NCBI GenBank assembly: GCA_015680685.1
Contig: MNCI01008335.1
Span: 461,842-525,841, forward strand
DNA length: 64,000 nucleotides
From: Gnetum montanum
Lineage: Eukaryota > Streptophyta > Gnetopsida > Gnetales > Gnetaceae
Direction of reading: 5' to 3'
Of this stretch, positions 1 to 11,589 are shown piece by piece (within the stretch, counting starts at the first letter, position 1; every line of letters begins with the position of its first letter). The position numbers and the translations under genes are program-made. The notes beneath the pieces are model-generated. The model was not told where the DNA came from and ran no database searches. It was given only the letters and a program-made list of their open reading frames with translations.

Positions 1-2476
1 CACTACTACATCTTTTTGCCCCTAGTAGCTAGCATTTACTACTTCTAGTTTAGAGTTTACCACTTCAAGTTATTGTAAAGCATCTTTGTGATTTGCAAAC
101 TCTTTCTTCTACAAGGTGTACATGGCTACTACTTGATGTTCTAGTTAATTTCTAGGCCTGCTTGTTGTTAACATGGTTAAGTTAGTGTAACAAAGGTTAG
201 CTAATCCCATGTACTCTTTTAGATCCTGTATTTTCAAGTCTTTATTCTTAACTTCTACCTAGTTAACATGGGCATAACTATCTAGGATGGGCTGCCAATC
301 TAGGTTTTGTATTAATATGTTATTGATTTTAACCTTCACCATCTAGATCTTCTTCTCATTGATTTACTTGAATATGCCCACTTGATCACGGAAGTGTTCC
401 TTGAGCCTTTCATGTTTCTTTGCCTCATTCTGCCACATATTGATTTTAATGCCTAATTTTTGGTGGATAACATGTACCTCCTTCATTGAGAGGGTTCTAT
501 TTTCTCATGTGATGCAACTCATGTCTTGGTTGACCCTCACTAGTTGTTCTCTTAACTAGTGGATGCTTTCCTCCAAGATCTTCTTCTATTTAACTACAAT
601 GGTCAATTTCATATCATCTCTGGAAAGCTATTTATTCTCTTCTTAGGCTATGGTGAGTGCCTTAGCATATGCATATGTTTGGGATTCATCTACTTAGGCA
701 TTCCACATTGCCTTCTCCTTTTCATTTTCCACTTGCTTGTTCTACTTGCTTAGGTGTCAGATTTGCTTAATTCTGAATTATTCCAACTAGTTAGGCATAA
801 TGAATTGAGTTGGATCTCTACATGCGACTCTCAAGGTTGTGAGCTCTTCTTGTAGTTTGAGAAATTTAGCTTCTACATGCTCCACCCTAATCTCTGCCAT
901 GACTAGCTTACCCTTTGTGGCAATCAAGTCTAACTACACTCCAGTGACATCACCTGGAATATTGAAAAGAGTTTTCATTACTTACCTAGTCTATAGTAGT
1001 CAGTCTAGCACATCTTAATTATCTACAAGAGTCATTGAGTTTCCAACTAGCATTTGAGCATCCCTAGCTCTAATTAAATATACTAGTGAATAATAGGTAC
1101 ATTGAAGGATTCTTTGATATGATCTATGGTCACTTCTGTGACTTCTGCTACATCTTGGTGCTACATTATCACAACTATGACTCCTTCTCTAATTCCTAGC
1201 ACTACTTCAAATGATGCAACCTTCCTAGAGATCTATTATGACCATTGGTCCCCTCCTCCTAACTATAATGATATCTATCCACTCCTATGATATGGAAAAA
1301 TGGTGGGCTAAATGGAAATGTCAATAACTCTATAGAGGTAAGCCTCATCACGTGTTCCTCAACTAATGGCCTCTACAATCTATTGTAGATGACTCATTGA
1401 CGACATGTAATTTTATGGAAGCAATGGTGGAACTTGTTGCTATTCTTGTTCTTGTTGCTGCTATTATTGGTGATCACTAGGACTAGCTTACTATTGTTGT
1501 TTGGTTTGTGTGGTTTCCCTAGAGCTAATTTGTTCCTCATCCTAATCTTTCATGGGTGGTGCTAGCTTGAGAAATTCAGAATATAAAGCATTTTGAGTTT
1601 TCCAAGGAACGTCATTGGTATATCCTAGGATTTTAGCACATTTTCATAGCTTCCTAATAAGGCAAGGAAATGGAAGTGCTGGCTTCCCTACCTTCCTTTC
1701 TTCGAACCACCTCTAAATCTCCATGAAATAGAGTTATGTAAGATTGGCATTGTATTTTTCCACTAGGATCACACTTCCTTTGGCTATGTAGGTGGACAGC
1801 TTGTTTAATCCTTTTGTTGGGAACATTGGTATGTGACAATTTTGAAATAAATTTGTTCCTCTAGAGTTAACTCATTGTATCCCTTGTCTTCTTTACCATA
1901 TGCCCATTTCAACCATAGTTTTTGGGTTTCCACATCTGATCTAGTGGACATATGTGCTACTTTTTCCCCTTCATTAGGTATATTGAGAGCTTAGGCTATT
2001 TCCTTGACTGAGTATGAGATAGAGACTCCTTTAATGGTGACCATAGTACCTTCTTCTTTATTATGCCAAAATTGGTAAGTCTCCCCAAGGTATCATTCTT
2101 CACTATTAGATAGGATGGGCCATAGTGGTGATGCTTTTAGTTGCGTATTTATCACTTTCAGAACAAACTCCACAAATAGACCAAAGTTCATTTCCATAAC
2201 AACTATGGTTAGAATTGATTTTTCTTGGATGGCTTGGAGGCATTCTTGTGACAACATGAGGTGTTAATCTTGTATTTGTGGTTGTGGTACCTCTGCCTCT
2301 TCTTAGGCTAACTATCTAGTTACAAGAGTTTGCTAATGAATACTGAAGGATTGGGCTTCCTACTTCACATGTTTTGGTTATGGCCCTTGCACTCCTATTT
2401 GACCTCTACCATTACCTCTTGGTCATTTTCTTATGGCCAATGAGGGTCCACCTTGTGCTCCTCTCTTCATAGTCAT
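1..2476 (-). pseudogene. Extra 3' reading frame of O0 (plant-transposon protein-like), decayed and partial
   Basis: A coding-like frame can be followed from an ATG at 2476 on the minus strand to the window edge, with many in-frame stops. It aligns in translation with the frame at 13290-16136 of O3: both share a block like 'NFGLFVEF' / 'NFGPFLE', then 'SPLWPI' / 'SPMWPI', then 'GETYQFWHN' / 'GETFLFWNN' and 'SISYS' / 'SVSYS'. The position, sense and downstream of pol, is where Athila elements carry their third frame. The pattern recalls the putative plant transposon protein family often found in such elements; I see no signal peptide or transmembrane segment that would support an envelope function. 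The rest of the frame is outside the window. Confidence 0.6.
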
Positions 2477-2834
2477 CTATAATCATTGAGGATTTGAGAA
2501 TTATTAGGATGTGTTCTCTAATTTTATAACTCCTTCCTTTCCTCATACATTTATTAGATCAAATTCCTTATTTATTATGATTGCAGAGTTAGAAATTTTT
2601 AAGAAGTAACCCCATAGGCATTAATTTCCTTATAACCCTTCATAGTTGTCCATTTTATTCTTATTCATGGCTCGTAGTGATGGTTATGGTTCCTTAAGAT
2701 AATTATTTAAGTGTTCTAACATCAATATGAATGATTTTTGTTAAAAATTTCAATTTTTCCTTTAGTATTACCCTTAAAATACCTTCCAAGCTTTAGCAAA
2801 TTCTGAAAATTTAGCTAAGATTTTCCTCATTAGC

Positions 2835-2852
2835 ACCTCCCATGACTAAGAT
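2835..2852 (-). promoter_or_regulatory. Internal polypurine-tract-like motif of O0
   Basis: Minus strand reads CTTAGTCATGGGAGG. The same TTAGTCATGGGGG-type motif occurs inside O3 (19251-19268) and O2 (21116-21134) and at the terminal polypurine tracts next to the 3' LTRs (13041 and 20547). It lies a few hundred bases upstream of the extra 3' frame. Function is inferred only from resemblance to the terminal tract. Confidence 0.4.
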
Positions 2853-3021
2853 GAGCACTTTAGGATCAAATATATTTAAGAATCACGAAAATTGAAGCAA
2901 TAATGAGCAAGTTATGGCTTGGGAAAGCTAGTAGGTCAAAGCTTAAATCAGAGAAGAAAATAGGAAAAAACTCCTTTGGCTTCAAATGGAAAATGATGGA
3001 AAATTCAGCTAAGTCCCTACC

Positions 3022-3029
3022 TATTTATA
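3022..3029 (-). promoter_or_regulatory. Candidate internal TATA box upstream of the O0 extra frame
   Basis: Minus strand reads TATAAATA followed by GG, about 550 bp upstream of the ATG at 2476 and just downstream of the 28-bp repeats at 3045-3107. It could start a separate transcript for the extra 3' frame. O3 has a TATATATG at the equivalent place (about 19419-19428). Confidence 0.35.
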
Positions 3030-3044
3030 TTTTTTATGGGTCTA

Positions 3045-3107
3045 ATATCAAGTACTCGACATTAGGGATCCGATATCGAGTACTTGACATTGGGGATCCA
3101 ATATCGA
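3045..3107 (-). repeat. 28-bp direct repeat, two copies plus a partial third
   Basis: Units at 3045-3072 and 3073-3100, with a partial third copy to 3107. Each contains AGTACT, GACATT and GGGATCC and ends at ATATC. They differ by a few transitions. They sit directly upstream (minus strand) of a TATA-like box, as the U3 repeats do in the LTRs of these elements. Confidence 0.7.
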
Positions 3108-4723
3108 AGGAGCCCAAATACTGGGTGCAAAATTTTCAAGTTTCACTTGATATTTGATGATGAAAAATGCATCTATTTTGAATGTCTAGAAGGTTTGAAG
3201 CATATTCAAAGGGCCTTGGACTATGAATGATGCATGTTTAATGCATGTTTGGCATAGAAAATGTGTAAAGTAGGAATATCAAGTTATTTGAAATGTTGAT
3301 AAGATGGGTGATCAATTCTTTGATATAGAACAGAGTTATGTGATGTAAAGGGAAGTTTTGATTAACATTTATTGGTCTTGGAAGGTTCAAGATATTATGA
3401 AATTGTTGAAAAAGTATAAGATACAATAGTTATACAAGCGGATCCTCCCCAAAGCAGGCTCCAGCCCTTAATGCCCTTGTATAACCATGCTTAAAAGTGT
3501 CCTTAGGCACTTAGGAAGTTGAATGTAATGCATACCTATTTAGCAAAACACACATGTTAGTACCAAAAAATTGGGAAAATTTCACTATGTTATACAAAAC
3601 CACAAGTTATGCTTAGTCAAATAGTGAGATGAGATGGACTTAGAAGGGATTGTAGAAATAGGGATGTGAGGTATCTTACCATAGACATAATGAATTCTTT
3701 TGTTTTATTAGTGATTAAAGTAATAACTAGCCATTCTGTCCAAGATTAAAACTAAGTTGAAACCACATTCTAGTGACATCACATTGTGTCATCTCTTGGG
3801 ATCACAATTGTAAGACTATCACTATTGCAAGGAGTATCATCACTTGGCGTATTATCCAAGGGAGGACTTTATTCATGGCACTTTTTATTTTTTAGATTTT
3901 GAAGAAGTCACCTACCTTCTAACATGGGTAACATGTCTTTCCAGTGGAACCCCCAAAAATTTATTTTGTACTCTTTTATTTTTATCTGTGTCAACCTTAC
4001 CAGAGGACTACCATCAGGCTTGGGTAACATGTCTTTCTAGTGACATGGTAAGGTAGCAATCATTTTACTATTACTCCCATTTTTGTTAGATCTACAAGGA
4101 TATAATAAAACCTAAACAACATGATAGAATAAATAGAAGTAATCCAAGAGAGTCCACAAATTCCCTTAAGGTCGCACCCTTTACATTCCTGCTTGGTTCT
4201 TTACGTTTTTGTCCAAGCATAATGATCAAAAGTTTATTCTTAGTTGTATGATGAAAGAAAAATATCATTATGGCCATGGTAAGAATTTGTTATTAATGGA
4301 ATGGATGGATGGATGATGTGGTCTTGCTATTCAAATAATTAGTTCCTTATGACTATATAACATAGAGAAATTTTCACCTTATTGGACTACATCCTGCTTT
4401 TATTCTTAATGTGTCTTATTAGCAATCAAAATTATTTACAAAGGGATGGAAAACAAAGTATGAAAAAGATGAAAAAGATAGTAAAAGTTGAAAAGATGTA
4501 AGAATGAAAAATTTTAAAAGAATGAAAAATGTCAAAGAACTTGAAAAATATGAAAGCACATCAAAAATTTAAGAAATGAGAAAGTATAAAGGAATAAAAA
4601 AATGTCAAAGAATGTGAAAAATGCAAAGAAAATGAAAAGTTCAGTGAAGTACCTATAGTTCCAAATTAACATCCCATGACTATCATGAAGATTAGTTAAA
4701 TGGAAGATAGAATAGGTAGAGGA
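3108..4723 (-). other. O0 non-coding region between integrase and the extra frame
   Basis: No reading frame is supported. It contains a block at 3435-3480 (GGATCCTCCCCAAAGCAGG) conserved in O2 near 21308 and in O3 near 29610, plus a purine-rich stretch at 4440-4640. It corresponds to the region downstream of pol in all three Athila-like copies. Confidence 0.6.
4440..4640. repeat. Purine-rich GAAAAATG-type degenerate repeat
   Basis: On the plus strand the stretch is almost all A and G with repeated words such as GAAAAATG, TCAAAGAA and GAAAA. Similar A-rich tracts lie at the same position downstream of integrase in O2 (about 22310-22415) and O3 (about 30640-30845), so it is an element feature and not chance simple sequence. 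Confidence 0.55.
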
Positions 4724-7400
4724 CTATTGGTTAGCTTGGGTAGATTGTTGGGAATGTTCATAGTAAAGTTTGACTTGTTGGATATTGACAAGAATAAGCT
4801 TGTGTGGATAGGATTGGTGGTGAATATGTAGGGCACTAGATGGATAAGTGGCTTGCATAATGTATGGTCCCTTCCAAAGTGTTTGAAATTTAGCTTTTTG
4901 GGATAAATGACTAAGATTATAATAAAGGATCTTGTCACCTAGTTGTATGGTTACATGCCTTATCCATGCATTATGCCTAAGTTTGGAATAATGCTTATGG
5001 ACTTCACTACTCATTAATGCTACCAACTTATTCTCATCTAAAAGGTTTAGGTTCATGAGACATTCTCATTGGGCTAAGCTCATGTTAAGGTCAAGTTTAC
5101 TGTCAATAGCTAGAGTATGAAGCTCTACCTGGATTGGGAGCATTAGTAACTTAGTATAAACTAACTCATATGATGTGTATCCTATAGGGAGTTTCTAAGA
5201 CATCCTATAGGCCCATAGAGCATCATTCAATTTAGTGCTCTAGTTCCTTCTAAACCTACTAACTATTATAATAAATATCCTAGTAATTTCTCATTTAGTC
5301 ACTTCAACTTGACCATTTTCTTAGGGATGATATGGTGTCCTTAGTTTATGGTTTACCCCAAGTTCTTACATGAGCTTTTTGGATGTAACACCAGTGAAGT
5401 GAATCCCATTGTCAAACATTAGCATTCTGGGTACTCCAAATCTATTCACCACCTATTGTTGGAAAAACTTGCTAGCTATTTTTTCTCTACAGTCTTTTAC
5501 TGTTTTTGCCTCTACCCACTTCATATAATAATCCATAATCACAATGATGTATCCGTTTCCTTTCAACATTGGTGTTATGGGTCCCATGAAATCAATTCCC
5601 CGTATGTCAAAAGGGTCCAATGGTTGTATCCAGTGTTGTGACTCTTCGTATCTAGTCATAACTCCTCCATCTCTTTGTCATTGCTCACAAGATTATGCAA
5701 AGGTGTGAGCATCCCTGAATAAGGTAGGCCAAAAGTAGCCTATCATTAGTAATTTGAGTGTTTTTCTACACTGTGTAGTAGCCACCACATGGGCCTTCAT
5801 GGGCATTCTATAAGACTCTTTGTTGGTCTTCTTCTAGCACACACCATCTAACAAACTGATTTGCATAGATCTTGTACAAATGATCATTAATCTCCATATA
5901 TCTCTTTACTCTGTGAAGGAATTATTCACATTGTTTCTTACTCCACTTAGTAGAAAGTTCCTATGTTGTTAGCTAAGTCAGGTACTATGTGGTCCAAGGC
6001 TTCCTTATTGGATTGATAACCTTTACTATTTTGGTAAACTAATCCTCATCAAGAAATTGGTCTAATATAGGTTCTAATTGATCTTTGGAATCCCATGTTA
6101 ACCATGAGAGATGATAGGCTACCACATTTTCTATTCCTTTCTTGTTGATCATCGTGATGTCAAATTCTTGTAAAATAACTAGTCATCTTATCACTCTAGG
6201 ACTAACCATTGGCTTATTCATAAGAAATCCGATGGCATTGTGATTAGTATGGACATATATTTGATACCTGAGTATGTAGTGTCTGAACTTTTGAAGCATG
6301 TACACCACTAGCATCAGCTCCTTTTCTATTGTGGTGTAGTTTAATTATGCTCTAGTGATGCTCCTGCTAGCATAGTGAATGTAGTAAGGTCTCTTTTGAT
6401 CATCTAGTTGTGTCAATACTGCACTAAGCACATAGTTTGAAGCATCGGTGATGATATGAAAAGGTCTTGACCAAGTTGGAGCTTGAAGGATTGGTATCTC
6501 CACTAGTTTCTACTTCAAAGTTTCAAGTGCCTTTTCACATGACTCTGCCCATTCAAAGAATGCATCCTTTTTCATGAGTTCCATAAGTAGTTTGGCTATT
6601 ATTCAAAAATTCTTTATGAATCTTCTATAATATCCCATATGGCCTAAGAATGATTGCACATCTTTTACTATTTGTGGCCTTTGAGTGCTATTCTAGATGA
6701 CTCTAATCTTTTCTAGATCTACCTCGATATCCTTTTGGAAGATTTTATGTCCCAACACTATACTTGCCTAGACCATGAGATGGCTCTTCTATTAGTTGAG
6801 CTTAAGATTGGTTTTGATACATCTTTTTAATACCTGCTCCAACTGGTCAAGTGCTTGTTTGAAATCCAACTCATACATTGAAAATCATCCATAAATACTT
6901 CTACACCATTTTCAATTTGCTTCTAGAAGATGCTGAACACCAATCTCTAGAAGGTAGTTAGAGCATTGTAAAGATTGAAAGACATCTACTTGTAGGCAAA
7001 CATTCCCCATGTATTGGTGCATGTTGTTTTCTCTTGATCTTTGGGTGTAATGTAGATTCAATTATATTCGTTGTATCCATCAAGAAAACTATTAATATTC
7101 ATGTCCTACAATGATGTCCAGGACCTAATCAACAAATGATAAAGGGAAGTGATCTTAGAATGTAGTTGAGTTCAACATTTGGAAGTCAATGTAGACTCAT
7201 CATTTACCCCCTTTAGAACAATTACTAAGGATCTAACCCAATCACTATCCTCAATAGGATAGATGAATTTTGCCTTTAGCAATTTTTCCAACTCTTGTTT
7301 GACTACTTCTTTCAGTTTTGGATTGAGCCTTCGTTGGGGTTGACGTCTTGGTTTGACTAAAAAGTTAGTGTATATCTGGTGTTGGCAAATTCACGGATCA
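4724..7400 (-). pseudogene. O0 pol: reverse transcriptase, RNase H, integrase (decayed)
   Basis: Read on the minus strand from high to low coordinates. Reverse transcriptase and RNase H lie at about 7330-6150. The integrase core is at about 5660-5180 and includes 'IDFMGPI' and, near 5390, 'MFDNGIHFTG', the second catalytic Asp region. The integrase C-terminal part at 5056-4724 has 'LGDKILYYN' and 'FQTLWKGPYIM', the usual GKY-type end. Frames are broken by stops and frameshifts, so it cannot make an active polyprotein. Domain order (RT, RH, INT) is that of Ty3/gypsy elements. Confidence 0.8.
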
Positions 7401-7765
7401 ATTCCTATGATCTCATCATAAGACCATGTAAAGGCTGTGGGCTATTTGTTTATCAATTCACAGATCAATTTCCTTTTTATTCTTTTGTTAAGGTGGCATT
7501 AATGATTACTGGCTTTTTGTTGTTCAGAAATGCATATTCCAACATGGTCGGTAGGGCTTTCAATTCCAATGGTTATGGTGCCATTGTGTCTAGGATCTTC
7601 AAATGTCCCCAATCTATCTCCTTTCCGTGATTTGTTCGTGGGTGGAAGTGCCTTTCCCTTAACTGCTCTAGTTTTTCAGTCTCTTCAACATAGGCAGTAA
7701 TAATATGTTCTTCTAGTTCCATGTATTTATTTGATTTAGTCTCCTCATTTGTGATTAGTCACTAG

Positions 7766-8540
7766 GTGCCTTCCTTTTGTGTGGTTGCTACATACAAACA
7801 TTTCTACACACATATTTTCTCTACACATTTGTTGCATGCTTTGATATCCTCTCTTCTAATAGCCCATATTTTTTGCACGCAATTGCACCCATTATCATTG
7901 TATGCGATACATGGAACTCTCCGTCTTTGGATAATGTCTGCTTCATCCTCCTTGGAAATTTCCAAGGACAAGTTATGAATTTCAAACTTAGCATCAAAAG
8001 TGCTAAGCCAAGCTCTTCCCATGATAATTGGAAACTCCCCTTTGTTCTTTCCTACATGAATGACTAGGAAATCTGCAAGGTAGGATCAGCCATTGATGGT
8101 TGTAATCACATCATCCACTGGTCCTAGTGGAACTGTGATTGATTGGTTAGCAAGCTCTAATCAAATTTTACTCTTCTCTAGCGATGATAGATTCTAGGCT
8201 TAGTACATATTTTGAGAGATCAGGTTCACTCTTGACCTGAAATCTAGTAGAGCTTTACATGGTTTTTGCCCTGCTATTTGGAGGCAAACTAAAGGGCTTC
8301 CTGGATCAGTTCATTTTTGTGAAAGGACTCATGCTTTGATTTAGTGCATGATTGTTTGAGTAAGCATGACATGTATGACATTTGAATTTGATGAAGACAA
8401 GCTTATTATGTTGAGAAGAATTGGATGTGGATAGAGGAGAAGTAGATGTGTTCCCCATCCATTGAATATTTTCTAGACTTGTTTGGAAGAAGAGTTGATT
8501 CCTGGTTTGGGATTCGTATGTGATCACCTCCTCTTGTGTA
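7766..8540 (-). pseudogene. O0 gag end and protease region (decayed)
   Basis: The minus frame at 8022-7804 has 'MGRAWLST' followed by 'YNDNGCNCV', matching the conserved protease-region block of O3 ('MGRACLSI', 'YNDIGCNCV' at 34299-34066) and of O2 near 25640-25790. Similarity in nucleotide pattern to O2 (about 26060-26250) continues to roughly 8530 and then stops. That point is the join to the P450-bearing segment. Confidence 0.65.
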
Positions 8541-8916
8541 CTAACTACCCTTTCAATACCGACCATGAAAAGACTCGCAATCAAAGAGACATAGAAGAGG
8601 AAAGAACAAAAAAGAGAAGACACATCACACAACATTAAGCCAAAAATCCAAACCTCTTGTTATTCAGGACAATTCCATACTCTACTCTGCATTTAGTACT
8701 TATTTAAACTAAGTATTTAATTCCTTAATTCCTAACCCGATAAAAAGATACAATCCAAAGAGACAAACCCCTAGAATTTTTGCGTCCCGCCGTCCAGGCC
8801 CCTCCCGGGTCCCTGGTCCTGCGAGCCGAGAAACAGTAACAACAAGAACAAAATAATCAAATATAGCAAGTATCCTTCTGAATTCCTTTCCTTGCGTCAT
8901 CCATCAATCCATTCAG
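8541..8916 (-). other. 3' flank of the P450 gene
   Basis: No similarity to the retroelements in this window is visible. It should hold the 3' untranslated region. An AAATAA-like motif occurs on the minus strand near 8700-8707, about 210 bases after the stop codon, but no canonical AATAAA was seen. GC content rises from about 8780 towards the gene. Confidence 0.4.
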
Positions 8917-10564
8917 CTAACTGCTACAACTGTATACCTCGGCCAGCAGGCGGGGAGTTGCTAGGAGGCGCAGCGGCTGTTTGCGTTGCAGCGTGAGACC
9001 AAACTCTTCCTCCATATCCACAGACTCGGGATGCCGCTGCAAGTGCTTGTCCGCGAAGGACCAGTCGAAGGCGTGGACGAGAGAAGCCAACAGAAACTCC
9101 ACCATGCACAACGCCAGCGACATGCCTACACAGATTCTGCGCCCTGCGCAGAACGGAATCATTCTGAAATCCCCTCCCTTAATTTGTGCGCCCGTCTCCA
9201 GAAACCGCTCCGGCAGAAACCGCAGCGGCTCCGGCCACACCGCCGGGTCGCGCTGAATCGCCCACCCGTTTACGATGACGCGCGCGCCTTTCGGAATCCG
9301 GAATCCGCCGATCTCCGACTCCTCCGTCGCCTCCCTCGGCAGCAACAGCGGCGTCGGCGGATGAATTCGCAGAGTCTCCTTCACCACCGCGCTCAGCAAC
9401 GGCATCTCTCGGAGATCATCCTCGTTTACCAGTCTCTCTCTGCCCACGACTCCGTCGATCTCGGCCTTCAGTCTGCGCATCAGCTCCGGGTTCCTCATGA
9501 GCTCCGCCATCGCCCACTCCGTGGTACTCCCCGTCGTGTCCGTGCCCGCCGTGAACAGATCCTGCGCCACAGAAAACACGACACGATTATACACAGATCG
9601 ACAGGAGGGGATGCATAGAGTTATGTGTACGTACGGAGAGAAGAGCCTTTTTCTCGTTCATGGAGAAAGGGGGCTCCGTTTTGTCGTCGTCGTGTACGCC
9701 GGGAGCGTGAGAGAGCGAGAGCAGATGGCCGAGGAAGTCGTCGGCGTTGGAGCTGCTGCGCAGATGCGCGTCGACGATGCGTCCCAGGAACGCGTCGACG
9801 AGGCGTTGAACGCGTTTCATGCGGGGGGCCAGCACCAGGGCCACGGGATCCAGCCAGCGGAGCCACGGCACGAAGTCGCTGAGCACCAAGGCGCCGTCGA
9901 GCTGGTTCATGGCCGTGACGGCCTCGCGGAACTCGGCGGCGCTGGGGTCCTTGACGCCGAATCCGGGGAACGCGGGCTCGCCCATCATGGTCCGGCTCAG
10001 CACGTTGGCGGAGCAGGCGCTGAGCGCGTCCTTGAGCTCGAGCTCCGCCGACTCGCCGTGGGCGCCGATGGACCGCACGAGCGCGGCCACTTCGGAATGC
10101 CGGACGGAGCGGAACTGCGCCATGGCCGTGGCGCTGAACAGGCGCGAGACGCAGAGTTTGCGGATCATGCGCCAGCGGGGGCAGTAGCGAGCCCACACGA
10201 AGACTTTGAGGCCACCGTAGGCCATGTGCTGCTGGCCTAACGTCGTGACTGACGGCCTGTTGCAGAAATTCACGTCCTGGCTGCGCATGACTTGCTCCGC
10301 CATCGCCGGCGACGACGCTACCACCGTGGGCGTGGTGCCCAGACGCAGATGAATGAGTGGCCCGTACCTGCGTGCGAGCTGCTGCAGCGTTGCGTGCGGA
10401 GGCCCATGCGAATTCAGCTGATTCAGAGAACCCAGTACCGGCCATCCCGTCGGCCCCGGCGGCAACGGCAACCTCCGTTTGGACTTCATGTGGAAGCCCA
10501 GCAGGCGTAGCAACAGCGGTAGCAACAGCAGCAGCAATGGCACTGTTTGCAATTGCCACTCCAT
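8917..10564 (-). CDS. Cytochrome P450, clan 71 (CYP75-like), two exons, apparently intact
   Basis: A microsomal haem-thiolate monooxygenase of the plant A-type clan. Exon 1 is 10564-9635 (310 codons). A 73-bp phase-0 intron at 9634-9562 runs GTACGT...GCGCAG. Exon 2 is 9561-8917, ending in TAG. The product is 524 residues, a normal length. Visible parts: hydrophobic Leu-rich anchor at residues 8-24; proline hinge 'LPPGP' at 34-38; helix C 'WRMIRK' at 131-136; I-helix 'AGTDTT' at 315-320; K-helix ExxR at 372-375; 'PERF' at 427-430; haem loop 'PFCAGRRICVG' with ligand Cys454. The intron lies just before 'DLFTAGTDT', a common site in this clan. The ATG at 10564 is chosen because it precedes the anchor and has a good context (AACATGG). 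Two conserved Gly positions are Cys (128 and 448). Motifs recall flavonoid 3'-hydroxylases (CYP75), but substrate cannot be assigned. It is GC-rich, unlike its AT-rich surroundings. Confidence 0.9.
9562..9634 (-). other. P450 intron (73 bp, phase 0)
   Basis: Donor GTACGT at 9634-9629 and acceptor GCAG ending at 9562 on the minus strand. Removing it joins '...KKALLS' to 'DLFTAGTDTT', the exact family consensus at this point. Unspliced translation would run past the junction into a non-family sequence. Confidence 0.9.
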
Positions 10565-11589
10565 GTTTTTCTCTGTGCGATTCTTCTGATTAAGATTTCG
10601 CTCCGCCACGATAGATACCGCTCCACTGGACCCCAGTTTTGGGGTCTTAATATTGCGCCCACGATTGTTTAATCTGCCAACAATTTTCTCTCTCGCTGTA
10701 AAGACGGAACAGACTTGATTACTGAAGTGTCAAAGATAATGGAAGAGAAATAAAAGCTATACAAAAGCGTACCGTGTTAGGCCTTGAAGGCTGACAAATT
10801 ATGAACTATAGGGGGCCGAACTCACGATAGTCTGGCTGTGTAGTTTGTTGGAGTTTTGTTGGATGTTGCCGTTTTAGAGCTGTATCAAAAATTTCCTACT
10901 TTATACGACAATCCCTTTGGTGTCCTGGGGTGAATGTTTAACTTTTTTTCTGCAACCACCTGTCAAAGCGTTCGGTACTTCTACACTTTCCATCGTCTGG
11001 CTGGTACTGGAATTTAAATGATTTTTATGTTTTATCTTTTTTTATTCATAGCTTGCGTTTATTGTATTTGGCACCAGCCTAAGGTAGGGAAGTCTCCAAT
11101 GTGCCTTTAATACCTATGCATGGTAGCATGCATTACTGCCTTAATACTTATGCATAGTAGCATGCATCATGCAATGCAACATAGTCCACTGTGCATGCAT
11201 CATGCAATACAACATAGTCCACTTTGTAGGATTGGCTTTTTGAAAAATTTAGGAGAAAGAGACTTGAATCTTCAACCTATCACTTAATGGAAGTGTTCAT
11301 TTTTTTTTTTATTTTAATAAGTGTTCTTGAGTGCCACCCTTGCCTACCACTTGACCTGGCTAAATGCTTATCAAATATGCATGAGCTCACACAATGAACA
11401 TGCATGGGTGTTAACGCATAGTCAAGATAATTCCCTTACGATACGATATTGAGATTGAATGTAGAAGTTGATACAAAGGTAAAATATAATGTACTACGTA
11501 TTAACAATGTAGATACTCTCTTTCATACCTTTTCAGATCTATGCTAATAATTTGAAGTTCCATTGTGTATCTTAACTAATCATACATTT
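10565..11589 (-). other. P450 upstream region
   Basis: Non-coding, with no similarity to the retroelements here until about 11590. It should contain the promoter and 5' leader. A weak TATA-like TTGTATAGC lies near 10750-10758 (minus), about 190 bp upstream of the ATG; I would not rely on it. A short tandem repeat occupies 11107-11225. Confidence 0.4.
11107..11225. repeat. 33/34-bp imperfect tandem repeats upstream of the P450
   Basis: Two near-identical 33-bp units start at 11160 and 11193 (GCATGCATCATGCAAT, one internal G/A difference, ending AACATAGTCCACT). They are preceded by two diverged 34-bp units starting at 11107 and 11141 (TTAATACYTATGCAT). All contain the palindrome GCATGC. Confidence 0.75.

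Larger units (their letters stand above)
1..8540 (-). mobile_element. O0: 5'-truncated, decayed Athila-like Ty3/gypsy retrotransposon
   Basis: On the minus strand the order is gag end/protease (about 8540-7766), reverse transcriptase, RNase H, integrase (about 7400-4724), a non-coding stretch, then an extra 3' reading frame (2476 to the window edge). The same order is seen in O2 and O3 in this window. The element is full of stops and frameshifts. By eye its pol is more diverged from O2 and O3 than those two are from each other, so it is a separate subfamily. No LTR belonging to it with certainty is in the window; its 3' LTR would lie left of position 1. Its upstream edge stops where the P450 segment begins. 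Confidence 0.8.

Noticed and set aside
8986-10240. Long plus-strand open frames across the P450 region
   Set aside because: They are antisense shadows of the GC-rich P450 exons; composition is Arg/His-rich and no family is recognisable.
9621-10559. 312-codon minus frame overlapping P450 exon 1
   Set aside because: Shifted-frame shadow; the true frame carries all P450 motifs.
8917-10564. P450 as a retrocopy of spliced mRNA
   Set aside because: It keeps a proper 73-bp GT-AG intron at a family-typical site.
10565-10609. Upstream start for the P450 giving 15 more residues
   Set aside because: The codon there is GTG, and the ATG at 10564 directly precedes the membrane anchor in good context.
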